64,000 nucleotides of DNA, from positions 129,001 through 193,000 of the forward strand of contig NZ_AAWS01000012.1 in NCBI RefSeq assembly GCF_000169175.1, read 5' to 3'. This document shows positions 54,701-62,821 of the stretch, in pieces. Source of the stretch: Microscilla marina ATCC 23134. GTDB taxonomy: Bacteria > Bacteroidota > Bacteroidia > Cytophagales > Microscillaceae. The position numbers and the translations under genes were made by a program. How positions within the stretch are numbered: position 1 is the first letter of the stretch; every line of letters begins with the position of its first letter. The notes under the pieces were generated by a model. The model made no database searches. It saw only the letters and a program-made list of their open reading frames with translations, and was not told the DNA's origin.

Positions 54701-54971
54701 AGGAACATGTTCAAAATAAGTGTCGAGATTGAGGGCATATATTCAAGACTGACTGAGCCAGACCGTGTGACGGTGCTACGGACAATAAAAGCTCATAGTC
54801 CCGGCGGAACTGCCGGGGTAACGAAAGTCAGTAAAGGGAACCGCAGAACGAAGTTCAAGCTCTGCGAAGCTAATTTGTTCTAAATCGGACAGCTTCAAAG
54901 TCCCGATTTCTTATCGGGGTTATTGTTGAGGGCTATGCCCGAAATCCCGTTTACGGGGCGATCAAGTTCCT
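54701..54971. mobile_element. Non-autonomous repeat element, copy 2 (271 bp)
   Basis: The second copy of the 47586-47819 element, with ends AGGAACATGTTC and GATCAAGTTCCT. The interior adds hairpins not in copy 1, such as CCCGGC-GGAACT-GCCGGG and CCCGAT-TTCTT-ATCGGG. It has no ORF. It lies 7 bp past the stop of the minus-strand gene ending at 54979 and in the leader of the next one. It splits two DUF4476 genes. Confidence 0.75.
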
Positions 54972-54978
54972 TAAACAG

Positions 54979-56055
54979 TTATTTTTGCGTTTTCAGCCAG
55001 TTCATAAAATCCCTTTTGGTAAAAGTAGACCTGAATATGGCTGCCATTTGGTGATAGTCCTCTTTTTTGTGCGCGTAAGTATAAGCCCATTTCGCGTATT
55101 TGAGCTTGTCGCCCGAAAAAGTGAACTGAACTCCTATAGTTTTGAGCTGGGCAATAGAATAACATTTGTTTTTAGTTTTAAAAATGCTTTGTAACAAATT
55201 CAACTTTTTTCGGTCAACCCATTCTTTTTTTACTTGACTGTTTACCCCCTTAAAGTCATTATCGTCAATCAGGCAAGATTCCTCCTTTCTTGTACCCGCT
55301 TTGCTATTCAAAAAAAGATCAAAATCTTGTTGGGTAGTGAGCGAGTTAAGCGCCACCCGTGCCGAAGCGTAATTTCCTACATCATATACTCGGTCAAAAG
55401 CACCTTTGAGCAAAGCCAGTCGGTGGTTGTCTTGTTTTACCAACGACACCATTTTCATTACTTGGGCGGTAGTCATACAATTACTCGTAAGTGCTTGCCA
55501 GGCTTGGGTGTAACGGCTGGTTTCATCGCTTTGGCGGTGTACTTGATGGGCATAGTTCATAAATATGGGCTGACTGATAAAGCTGTTACAGTTATTAGTA
55601 CCCTGGTATCCGGCAAGGGTGGGGTAGTTCCAATGAGGAAAAGTAACCTGTCCTGTATTGCCTGTGCCTCCCGACCCACCTTTGCGTAAAGCCATAATAT
55701 ATTGATGTGCCCTGGCTACATTTCGAAAACTTTTGAAAGCATCGTATACGTGATGAAACTGGCGACGGTCGTAGGTTTTGAGGTAAGCCTCCTTGACAAA
55801 AGCCACCCGTGATTGGTCGGTTTGAAACGATGCAGCAATTTGTTTGACCTGGCTACTGGTCATACAGTTGAGGCGTATCAGGTTAATAGCGGCTTTTAGT
55901 TTGTAGCTTTCATTGGGTTGGCGATCCAGGCTTTTATACTTTTGCTGAAAAGCATAGTTAGACAATGGATTGGTACAACCTTGGCGACGGTTTTGAGCAA
56001 AAAGCGAGGAAGAGAAAATAAGCCCAATAAGGGTCAGGTAGTAAAATTTTTTCAT
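54979..56055 (-). CDS. DUF4476 secreted protein (three repeats)
   Basis: A 358-residue protein with signal peptide MKKFYYLTLIGLIFSSSLFAQ. Three DUF4476-like units are visible (about 28-128, 150-255 and 265-358), each with a central pattern such as LNCMTSSQVKQIAASFQTDQ or NCMTTAQVMKMVSLVKQDN and an end like AYLKTYDRRQFHHVYDAF. A Gly/Thr linker (KGGSGGTGNTGQ) separates units 1 and 2. The helical units probably bind a partner at the cell surface, which is only inference. Confidence 0.8.
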   Translation of the reverse strand: MKKFYYLTLIGLIFSSSLFAQNRRQGCTNPLSNYAFQQKYKSLDRQPNESYKLKAAINLIRLNCMTSSQVKQIAASFQTDQSRVAFVKEAYLKTYDRRQFHHVYDAFKSFRNVARAHQYIMALRKGGSGGTGNTGQVTFPHWNYPTLAGYQGTNNCNSFISQPIFMNYAHQVHRQSDETSRYTQAWQALTSNCMTTAQVMKMVSLVKQDNHRLALLKGAFDRVYDVGNYASARVALNSLTTQQDFDLFLNSKAGTRKEESCLIDDNDFKGVNSQVKKEWVDRKKLNLLQSIFKTKNKCYSIAQLKTIGVQFTFSGDKLKYAKWAYTYAHKKEDYHQMAAIFRSTFTKRDFMNWLKTQK

Positions 56056-56269
56056 TGATTAATAAATTAAGGTTGTATAAATGGTATCACACTCTCTTAT
56101 TGTCAGGTATAAAAGCGTGTGATAAGTATTGCAAAATTGGCTTAAGTAAGTGCCTGACTCAGGCAAAGTGACTTTGAATTACAAAATATGATACCCATTC
56201 GTCACTTTTAGGTCAAGCGTTACTTTAGCCGATTTAAAAATAAATGATTTGTTCTTATTTATCAGCGTA

Positions 56270-57184
56270 TTACCTTCTTTGTTGACTGTTGACATAACGT
56301 AAAAAAGCCTCACGGTCTGAAGAAAACCTAAACATATTAGATAATTGATGGTATTTTCTCTTATCACAAGTATAATTATAGGCAAATTTAAGGAAAGTCA
56401 TTTTATCGCAACTAAAACGGAACTCTTGGGCAATGCTACGAATTTGAGTAACCACAAACATTTTTCGTTTAATCTGGAACATATTCTTGGCAGTACTCAT
56501 TTTGCTTGAGTTAAAGCGTTCGCGTTGAACACTATGCAATACTTCCATATAACCACGTTGCCCGATTAACCCAGCACTGTGCCCTCCCGAACCACAGCCT
56601 CCACCACCGTTTCCACACCCCCCATAGTGTCCAGACTTTTTGCCGCATTTGCACCATTTTTTTCCTCCATTGTTTCCACAGCCCCCATAGTGTCCAGACT
56701 TTTTGCCGCACTTGCACCATTTTTTTCCTCCACCATTTCCACAACCCCCATAGTGTCCAGACCTTTTGCCGCACTTACACCATTTTTTTCCACCGCTGTA
56801 GTGTCCGTGTTTGCGCACATATCGTTTGAGTTTTTGCCGAAAGTGAGCCTGGTAAAATGTGCTGTATACACAACTAAAGTTGCGACGGTCTATCGTATTA
56901 TGAAAAGCCACTTTGGCAAATGCCAGTCGGTTTTGATCTTTGCGAAAAACCTGAGCTATAGTTCTCACCTGGCGGCTATTAAGGCAGTGGTTACGGGCTA
57001 CCCGTTGGGCTGTCTGGAGTTTTTGGTGCCCACGTTTTTGTTGAATTCTACATTTTTTTTGTTTAAACAAATGGTGTGGAATCGCTTGTCGGCAACGGCG
57101 TTGTGCCTGTGCCGAAGACAAAAAAACAGTACTGAAGCAAAGCAGCAAAAGTGAGCAAATGATGGTAGTACACCTTGTTATCAT
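56270..57184 (-). CDS. DUF4476 secreted protein with Cys/Gly-rich 21-residue repeats
   Basis: A 304-residue protein from the ATG at 57184 (signal peptide ending FLSSAQAQ); a longer frame to 57349 is unlikely. An N-terminal DUF4476-like unit (about 30-120) and a C-terminal one (about 205-304) enclose three tandem copies of GGKKWCKCGKKSGHYGGCGN (about 132-195), each with Cys-x-Cys, His and Cys positions that could bind metal. The linker of its paralogues is Asn- or Gly/Thr-rich at the same position, so the repeats look like a replaced linker. Confidence 0.78.
   Translation of the reverse strand: MITRCTTIICSLLLLCFSTVFLSSAQAQRRCRQAIPHHLFKQKKCRIQQKRGHQKLQTAQRVARNHCLNSRQVRTIAQVFRKDQNRLAFAKVAFHNTIDRRNFSCVYSTFYQAHFRQKLKRYVRKHGHYSGGKKWCKCGKRSGHYGGCGNGGGKKWCKCGKKSGHYGGCGNNGGKKWCKCGKKSGHYGGCGNGGGGCGSGGHSAGLIGQRGYMEVLHSVQRERFNSSKMSTAKNMFQIKRKMFVVTQIRSIAQEFRFSCDKMTFLKFAYNYTCDKRKYHQLSNMFRFSSDREAFLRYVNSQQRR
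56604..56792 (-). repeat. Three 63-bp tandem repeats within a coding region
   Basis: Copies share CATAGTGTCC at 56623, 56686 and 56749, an exact 63-bp period; a fourth, degenerate copy begins at about 56792. They encode 21 residues each, so the frame is kept. This is the kind of array that expands and contracts by slippage. Confidence 0.9.
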
Positions 57185-57626
57185 AGTAGTAAACGGTTTT
57201 TGTTTCTCTGGTATTAGCAGAGAAGGTTTAATGAATGATTTTGTCACCCTTACGCAGGTAAAAATCTCTCGCGTCCTGGTTTTTATACTATGATCGCTTA
57301 CCCTTATACAAGGTATTATTTGTGTGGTACAACTATGTGAAAAGCGCAATTTTGTCGTTAAAATGTACTAAATTTACTTTGCTATAAAAAAGGATCGCTT
57401 TGCTCGGTTTTATCCAGTGAGCTTGCCTCTTTTTGAATAGTTTTTAAGTCTTTAAAAAATGCTCAAGCGAATGTATGAAAACCAATATTGAGAAAATATT
57501 CCAGTGGTTGGTAAGCAGCAACAAAGCAAACCACGCATTGGCAATGCAATTGGTAAAGTCGTAAATAATAGAGGAAATTAACTTGTTTGCACATCAAGGT
57601 CTGGTGAAGCATGATGATATGCTCCT

Positions 57627-57713
57627 GCCTTGGGCAGTGTCTTCACACCCGATTGAAACCTCGAATTTTGCTTCAGAGAGATTTCTCATTTTTTAGAAAG
57701 CTGTACTCAGCCT
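57627..57713. repeat. Intergenic direct repeat, copy A
   Basis: About 87 bp with GCCTTGGGCAGTGTCTTCAC, then CGATTGAAACCTCG and a CTCATTTTTT segment. It matches copy B 144 bp downstream over most of its length. It shares the GTGTCTYCAC hairpin core with the 8.6-kb element. Confidence 0.6.
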
Positions 57714-57770
57714 TACAGGGTTTTCTTATAAAAGGATCTTTAGGAGAATATACCCCCGAAAAACCATATT

Positions 57771-57866
57771 TCCGCCTCGGGTGGTGTCTCCACGCCCGAT
57801 CGAAACCTCGTGCTTTGCAAGTTTCAGAGAGGTTGCTCATTTTTCATAAGAAAGCCCTAAATTGAG
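57771..57866. repeat. Intergenic direct repeat, copy B
   Basis: About 96 bp, with CGCCTCGGGTGGTGTCTCCA and CGATCGAAACCTCG, then GCTCATTTTTCATAAGAAAG. The tail segment ATAAGAAAGCCCTA recurs a third time near 57916. Confidence 0.6.
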
Positions 57867-57969
57867 GTTATGTCGTAACTCCAATTTTACAACTTTTTTC
57901 TTTACTCTCATTTTTATAAGAAAGCCCTACTCAGCCTTATGATGTTCAAAGTAAATTATTTAGTGCAAA

Positions 57970-58001
57970 AGTAACGCTATCCGATAATTTAGATAGTTAC
58001 T
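57970..58001. repeat. Imperfect inverted repeat
   Basis: AGTAACGCTATC (57970-57981) and GATAGTTACT (57992-58001) pair over 10-11 bases with one bulge around a 10-base loop. Confidence 0.45.
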
Positions 58002-58025
58002 AAAACCACCTTGTTTTGAAATGAT

Positions 58026-58068
58026 AAGTATAGTTAAGATATTGATTGTTAATATCTTAACTATACTT
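58026..58068. repeat. Perfect 18-bp palindrome arms
   Basis: AAGTATAGTTAAGATATT (58026-58043) and its exact complement (58051-58068) enclose a 7-base loop. No T run follows on either strand, so an intrinsic terminator is unlikely. It lies 160 bp beyond the stop of the ChaN-like gene on the minus strand. Confidence 0.75.
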
Positions 58069-58228
58069 GCACTGTTAGTTTTTAGAATCTGTTGGTTTTG
58101 CTTGTTCTACAGCTAACCATAATACGGTACTAAATAAAGGCTTTTGCATTATTGCAAAATGAAAATTAGCAATTTAAAAAACTCGCTTCGCAAACCATCT
58201 CACAATAAAGCAATCAAACCATTTACAT

Positions 58229-59119
58229 TTAATACGTCTTGGTCATACTACTGGGTACCGCAATGATATAATCTGCGAGATTTTTGTTTTTAGCCGAAAG
58301 GCTGCCCACCTCTGCTTGGCTTACTGTGGCAATGGTGACTACCTTTAGTTTCTTTTGTTTTTGTTTCAAATACCAACCAATCCCTTCAAAATTGTTGGAG
58401 TGGTAAGTACCATGAAAATGCAAAAAGGTTTGCTTTTTTTTGCGGTTTTTTAAGATAAAGTGCGCCATTGTAGCATCTTTGATTGCCTGTGCCCGGGCAA
58501 AGTTTTGTGGGCTCATGCCACCCATACTCCTGCCATGAGCACCTCCCATCATTTTTACCATATTGGCATAGCCCGGCAAGCTCAGGTCTACTTTGATAGG
58601 CAATGGAGCTACCCATTTTTTGGCGGTTTTAGAAAGTTTATCCAACCCTTCGAATCCCTTTTTAGACACTACGCTGGCATAACGCCTTGGAATATTGGTA
58701 GCCACAAAGTGTAATTTGTTTTTTTGGGCGAAGCTCACCAATGGGCGATAGTCAGTTGCGTGGTTGTTCCATACCTTCGCTTCCTTCTCGAAGTGTTTGC
58801 GCGAAATAATGCCTTGCAGGTATTCATTCATGAGCTCCTGGTTATCTGCCTCAAACATTTCGGCACCCAGTACCAATTTTTCTTTTTCGGCGGCATACAA
58901 ATCTTGAGTTACCTCAAGCTGTAGCCAGTGGCTGATTGGGTTGTTGTGAATCTCGCCAAAGAGCACCACATCGGCATCTTTTAGCTCGGCGAGCATTTGG
59001 GCATAAGTCGTTTTTTTGCCGGTTTTGTCAAACAATTGGTAGGCTTTTTTGGCAGGGGCAAACCCCAACACTGCCACCAAAGCAAGCAGTGCCCCCCAAG
59101 ATAGTATTGTGTTTTGCAT
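58229..59119 (-). CDS. ChaN-family (haem-binding-like) exported protein
   Basis: A 296-residue protein of the Cofac_haem_bdg/ChaN family. N-terminal hydrophobic signal (TILSWGALLALVAVLGFAPA), then the conserved block DADVVLFGEIHNNPISHWLQ (about 48-67) and AEMFEADNQELMNEYL. NIPRRYASVVSKKGFEGL (about 141) and FLHFHGTYHSNNFEGIGWYL (about 232-251) follow. In Campylobacter ChaN binds haem through a Tyr; whether this one does is unclear. It is divergent from the MuiA cluster. Confidence 0.87.
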   Translation of the reverse strand: MQNTILSWGALLALVAVLGFAPAKKAYQLFDKTGKKTTYAQMLAELKDADVVLFGEIHNNPISHWLQLEVTQDLYAAEKEKLVLGAEMFEADNQELMNEYLQGIISRKHFEKEAKVWNNHATDYRPLVSFAQKNKLHFVATNIPRRYASVVSKKGFEGLDKLSKTAKKWVAPLPIKVDLSLPGYANMVKMMGGAHGRSMGGMSPQNFARAQAIKDATMAHFILKNRKKKQTFLHFHGTYHSNNFEGIGWYLKQKQKKLKVVTIATVSQAEVGSLSAKNKNLADYIIAVPSSMTKTY

Positions 59120-59387
59120 ATTTTAAAGTGTTTTTAATAGTCTACAGTGTCAACAGGTGCAAGTTTCAAGCGACAAGTCGCAAGCAAGCACCTGGTCTTC
59201 AGGTGTAATGTATCATAAAAGTGTCTTAACAACTATTGCGAAGCTACTAAGAATTGGGGAAGGGGGCAATTTAAATTTTTTGAACTGAGCTTAGCCCCAT
59301 TTTACTACGCAAATAAACTCCCCACCACTAGCAAATAATCACAAGCTTTTGTACTTTGGAAGCTACCTGATTTTTCAAAATACAATC

Positions 59388-61004
59388 ATGCAAATAATCG
59401 ATTCTGCCATTTCATCGGTCACTGTGTTTGGCGACCGTGCCGAAGTAACCCGCACTGCCGATTTGAGCCTTGCTGCGGGCGAACACCTGCTTTTGTTTGA
59501 CCGACTGCCCGAAAAAATAGAGCAAAAAAGTGTGCAAGTAAACGGCATAGGCAATGCGGTGCTGGCAAGTGTCAAGTTTAAAGTAGCCCATTATGAAGAA
59601 GTGCCCGACGAAGACAAAAAAGCACTCATGGATGAGCAACAAGTACTGGAAGACGAACTTGCCCATTTGCAAAATAAGAGCACCCGCCTGAGCAACGAAA
59701 AAAAGTTTATAGAGAACATTACGGTAAAACTGACCACCCCCATAGAAGATGATGTGCCCACGCTTGATCCTGCCGAATGGGACAAAATGTTTGCGTTTTA
59801 TCAGCAAAAATCTGAGGCGTTGGATGAAGCAGTGCTTGCCAACGAAAAAGAGCAGCGTGTTTGGAAAAACAAGATAAAAAAGATAGCACAACAGCTGCAG
59901 GACTTGCGCTATGACGACACCCGCACCAAAAACCAAGTAGAAGTAATTGTACAGATGAAGGCCGAGGGAAATCTACAGCTCAACCTGTCGTACATTGTAT
60001 ACGGGGCGCAATGGAGCCCGTTTTATGACTTGAGGGTGTCGACCGAAGCCAAAAAAATGAACCTGACCTACAATGCCTTGGTCACCCAAACCACGGGTGA
60101 AGAGTGGCAAGATGTGGCGCTGAAGCTCTCTACAGCCCAGCCGCAGGTAAGCGGGCGTCAACCCCAGCTAGAGCCTTGGCGGGTAGACGTGGGGGGACGC
60201 ATTGCCAAAGAAGATTTACGCAATACCAGGTTTGAGGCAGTGGCAGACCTGGGGGTAAAGTCTGAGGTGGCAAGTATGGAAGAGGCAGAAGACGCCATGG
60301 ATGGCTTTGGTGGAGGGGGCAATGAGCAAATGACTAAAGCCACCTCAGGGGTAGAGACTGGGGCTACTTCGGTGTTTTTTAGTATTGCCGGAAGGCACAC
60401 CGTGAAGAGCGACAATACCGAACAGCAAGTAACAGTAATGATGGAAGACTTTGGGACAAAGTTTGAATATTCGGCAGTACCCAAGCTGTCGTCGTATGCC
60501 TACTTGCGGGCAAAAGTGACCAACAACACCGACTATCCTTTTTTGGCGGGCACAACCAATGTTTTTTTGAACAACAACTTTGTGGCAAATGCCTCGATGG
60601 ACACGGTGGCGGCTACCGAAAGTTTTTGGACCTTTTTGGGCATAGACGAGGGCATTAAGGTAGAGCGTAAGTTTTTGAAAAAATACGAGAAAAAAGAAGG
60701 CAAACTCTTTGGTAAGAAAACCAAAAATGTGGTATATGAATATGAGTTGTTGGTACAGAATTATAAGAAAACTACCGAAAAGATCACCCTCCGAGACCAG
60801 ATTCCTATTTCGCACCACGACGAGATAAAAGTACATTTGCTACTGCCAGCGTATAAAGAAGACACCGACCAACTAAAAAAAGACAAGCTCAACCGTTTGC
60901 AATGGATGTATGAACTGCCGCCCGGCAAAGAAGAAAAAATTCCTTTTCACTTTGCCTTGGAGTACCCCCACGATTTTAGCCTCACTGGTATAGAAGATAT
61001 GTAA
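59388..61004 (+). CDS. MuiA-family protein (DUF4140/DUF4139), paralogue 1
   Basis: A 538-residue protein from the ATG at 59388. Beta-rich N-terminal domain (SSVTVFGDRAEVTRTADL), a coiled coil (about 78-190), then a DUF4139 domain with LSYIVYGAQWSPFYDLRVST, ALKLSTAQPQVSGRQPQLEP and VFFSIAGRHTVKSDN. It has no signal peptide. The family was named for mucoidy inhibition but its biochemistry is unknown. First of three tandem paralogues; the next starts only 4 bp after its stop. Confidence 0.86.
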   Translation: MQIIDSAISSVTVFGDRAEVTRTADLSLAAGEHLLLFDRLPEKIEQKSVQVNGIGNAVLASVKFKVAHYEEVPDEDKKALMDEQQVLEDELAHLQNKSTRLSNEKKFIENITVKLTTPIEDDVPTLDPAEWDKMFAFYQQKSEALDEAVLANEKEQRVWKNKIKKIAQQLQDLRYDDTRTKNQVEVIVQMKAEGNLQLNLSYIVYGAQWSPFYDLRVSTEAKKMNLTYNALVTQTTGEEWQDVALKLSTAQPQVSGRQPQLEPWRVDVGGRIAKEDLRNTRFEAVADLGVKSEVASMEEAEDAMDGFGGGGNEQMTKATSGVETGATSVFFSIAGRHTVKSDNTEQQVTVMMEDFGTKFEYSAVPKLSSYAYLRAKVTNNTDYPFLAGTTNVFLNNNFVANASMDTVAATESFWTFLGIDEGIKVERKFLKKYEKKEGKLFGKKTKNVVYEYELLVQNYKKTTEKITLRDQIPISHHDEIKVHLLLPAYKEDTDQLKKDKLNRLQWMYELPPGKEEKIPFHFALEYPHDFSLTGIEDM

Positions 61005-61008
61005 GCGC

Positions 61009-62769
61009 ATGAAAGATACAACTCAAGTCATTGACTCAAAGGTGGTAACAGTCACGGTGTTTCAAGACCGCGCTGAAGTGACCCGCGAAGCAAATGTAAC
61101 CCTGAAACAAGGTGAGCATATTTTGGTGTTTGACCAATTGCCCGATAGCATAGAAGAAAAGAGTGTGCAGGTAAGCGGTAAGGGTACCCAAGCCATGCTT
61201 ACTCAGGTGAAGTTTTTGACCGAATATTATGAGCACTCTCTCGATGAAGATGTACAGGCATTGGAGGATAAAAAACAAGGATTGATAGCGCAGGGCAGAA
61301 GGCTACAAAATGAGCAACAACGTTTGCAAGGGCAACAGCGGTTTTTGCAAGGAATGGTAGACCGCGTGACCAAGCCCACCAAAGGACAACGCAAAAGCAC
61401 CCCGCAAGACTGGTTGAAAATGCTGGAGTATTATGGGCAAAAACAAGCCAATGTAGACGAGGCTTTGCTGAAGGTAAAACAGCAAGTGCGTCAAAATACC
61501 CAAGCATTGGACAAGCTCGAAAAAGAAACCATACATTTTTTTACTCAACCACAAAAAGCCCGCAAAAAAGTAGAGGTGCAAGTAAGTGTCGCCGAAGAAG
61601 GTACCTTACAGCTGTTATTAAGCTATGTGGTGCAAGGGGCAAGTTGGGAGCCCTACTATGACTTAAGGGTGTCTACCAAAGCTGAAACCTTAGAGCTCAT
61701 GTACAAGGCGGTGATTAGGCAAAACACTGCAGAACCTTGGTACGATGCTGCCTTGCGTTTGTCTACGGCACGCCCCCACATAGGCGGACGCCAACCTGAG
61801 CTCAAAGCGTGGCGAATTCAACAACACAACCCGGTAACTGCACAACAAGTGCGTGATCGTTTGAAGGCAACTATAAAGGGCGTATCGGGCGGCGCAGTGA
61901 AGGCAATGAAAAAGGCAAAAAGACCAGCAGTGACGAGTATGCCCAAGCCAGCAAAAGATGTAGACGAAAAAGAGCGGGGAATAATGATAGCTGGGGCAGT
62001 GTATGATGAGTCGAACATTGACCAATTTTTGGAACGAGACGAAAAACGCAAGATGGAAGAAGCGCAGAAAATAGTAGACAATAAACCGACTCCCCCTCCA
62101 AATATAGATAGAGGAGGGGCAAAAGTAGAGACAGGGGGGACAGCAGTATTTTTTGAAATAGAGGGCACCCATACGGTCAAAAATGATGATACAGAGCATC
62201 AAGTCACCATTTTGCAAGACACCTTCTCGGCTCACTTGCAATATTCGGCTGTGCCCAAGTTATCGGCGCATACCTATTTGCGGGCACGCACCACCAACCA
62301 TACCGAATACCCTTTGTTGGCGGGGAGTACCAATGTTTTTTTGGACAACAATTTTGTCGCGAATGCTTCTATTGATACTATAGCTCCCTCAGAGGAGTTT
62401 TGGACTTTCTTAGGCACCGATGAAGGAGTGAAGGTAGCCCGCAAGTTTTTGAAAAAATATGAAAAACAAGCAGGAAGCCTTTTTAGTAAAAAGCATAGAA
62501 ACCTGGTGTATGAGTATGTCATGGAGGTAAAAAACTTTAAACCAAGGGCAATAGAACTCATCATCAAAGATCAGTTGCCCGCGTCGCAAAACGAGGAGGT
62601 AAAAGTAGAACTCTTAAAACCAATGTATACTGAAGATACTGATGAGCTAAAGGTAGATAAGCTCAAGGCAATAGAGTGGGCATATACGCTTGAATCAGGC
62701 AAAAGCCTGCAAATTCCTTTTGAGTTTGCCATTACTTACCCCGCTAATGTGTGGTTAACGGGAATGTAG
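61009..62769 (+). CDS. MuiA-family protein, paralogue 2
   Basis: A 586-residue protein with the same layout: VTVFQDRAEVTREANVTL at the start, a Gln-rich coiled coil (about 80-190), and DUF4139 blocks LSYVVQGASWEPYYDLRVST and VFFEIEGTHTVKNDD. Compared with paralogue 1 it has an extra Lys/Ala/Pro-rich segment of some 45 residues (about 300-345). The 4-bp gap implies translation with paralogue 1, and the products may form a hetero-oligomer through their coiled coils (inference). Confidence 0.86.
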   Translation: MKDTTQVIDSKVVTVTVFQDRAEVTREANVTLKQGEHILVFDQLPDSIEEKSVQVSGKGTQAMLTQVKFLTEYYEHSLDEDVQALEDKKQGLIAQGRRLQNEQQRLQGQQRFLQGMVDRVTKPTKGQRKSTPQDWLKMLEYYGQKQANVDEALLKVKQQVRQNTQALDKLEKETIHFFTQPQKARKKVEVQVSVAEEGTLQLLLSYVVQGASWEPYYDLRVSTKAETLELMYKAVIRQNTAEPWYDAALRLSTARPHIGGRQPELKAWRIQQHNPVTAQQVRDRLKATIKGVSGGAVKAMKKAKRPAVTSMPKPAKDVDEKERGIMIAGAVYDESNIDQFLERDEKRKMEEAQKIVDNKPTPPPNIDRGGAKVETGGTAVFFEIEGTHTVKNDDTEHQVTILQDTFSAHLQYSAVPKLSAHTYLRARTTNHTEYPLLAGSTNVFLDNNFVANASIDTIAPSEEFWTFLGTDEGVKVARKFLKKYEKQAGSLFSKKHRNLVYEYVMEVKNFKPRAIELIIKDQLPASQNEEVKVELLKPMYTEDTDELKVDKLKAIEWAYTLESGKSLQIPFEFAITYPANVWLTGM

Positions 62770-62821
62770 AAGTTATGCCTGTCCAAACTCCAATAACTAA
62801 ACCCTCATAACTTAAAAGAAA

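Larger units (their letters stand above)
57185..58228. other. Gene-free kilobase with repeats and palindromes
   Basis: No credible gene was found. It holds two degenerate direct repeats (57627-57713 and 57771-57866), a partial third repeat near 57901-57950, and two hairpins (57970-58001 and 58026-58068). An 84-codon plus-strand frame at 57611-57865 spans the repeats and is not supported. An unseen ncRNA is possible. Confidence 0.55.

Noticed and set aside
54619-54738. 40-codon N-terminal extension of the first DUF4476 gene
   Set aside because: It would place the start inside the repeat element and before the true signal peptide at 54618.
56604-56792. Regular repeats considered as a CRISPR array
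   Set aside because: The units are contiguous 63-bp coding repeats without unique spacers, and no cas genes are present.
56579-57154. 191-codon plus-strand frame opposite the DUF4476 Cys-repeat gene
   Set aside because: It is antisense to the 63-bp repeats, which keep any frame open; the minus-strand protein has a signal peptide and family domains.
57611-57865. 84-codon plus-strand frame
   Set aside because: It spans the two degenerate direct repeats and reads them as low-similarity peptides without any domain.
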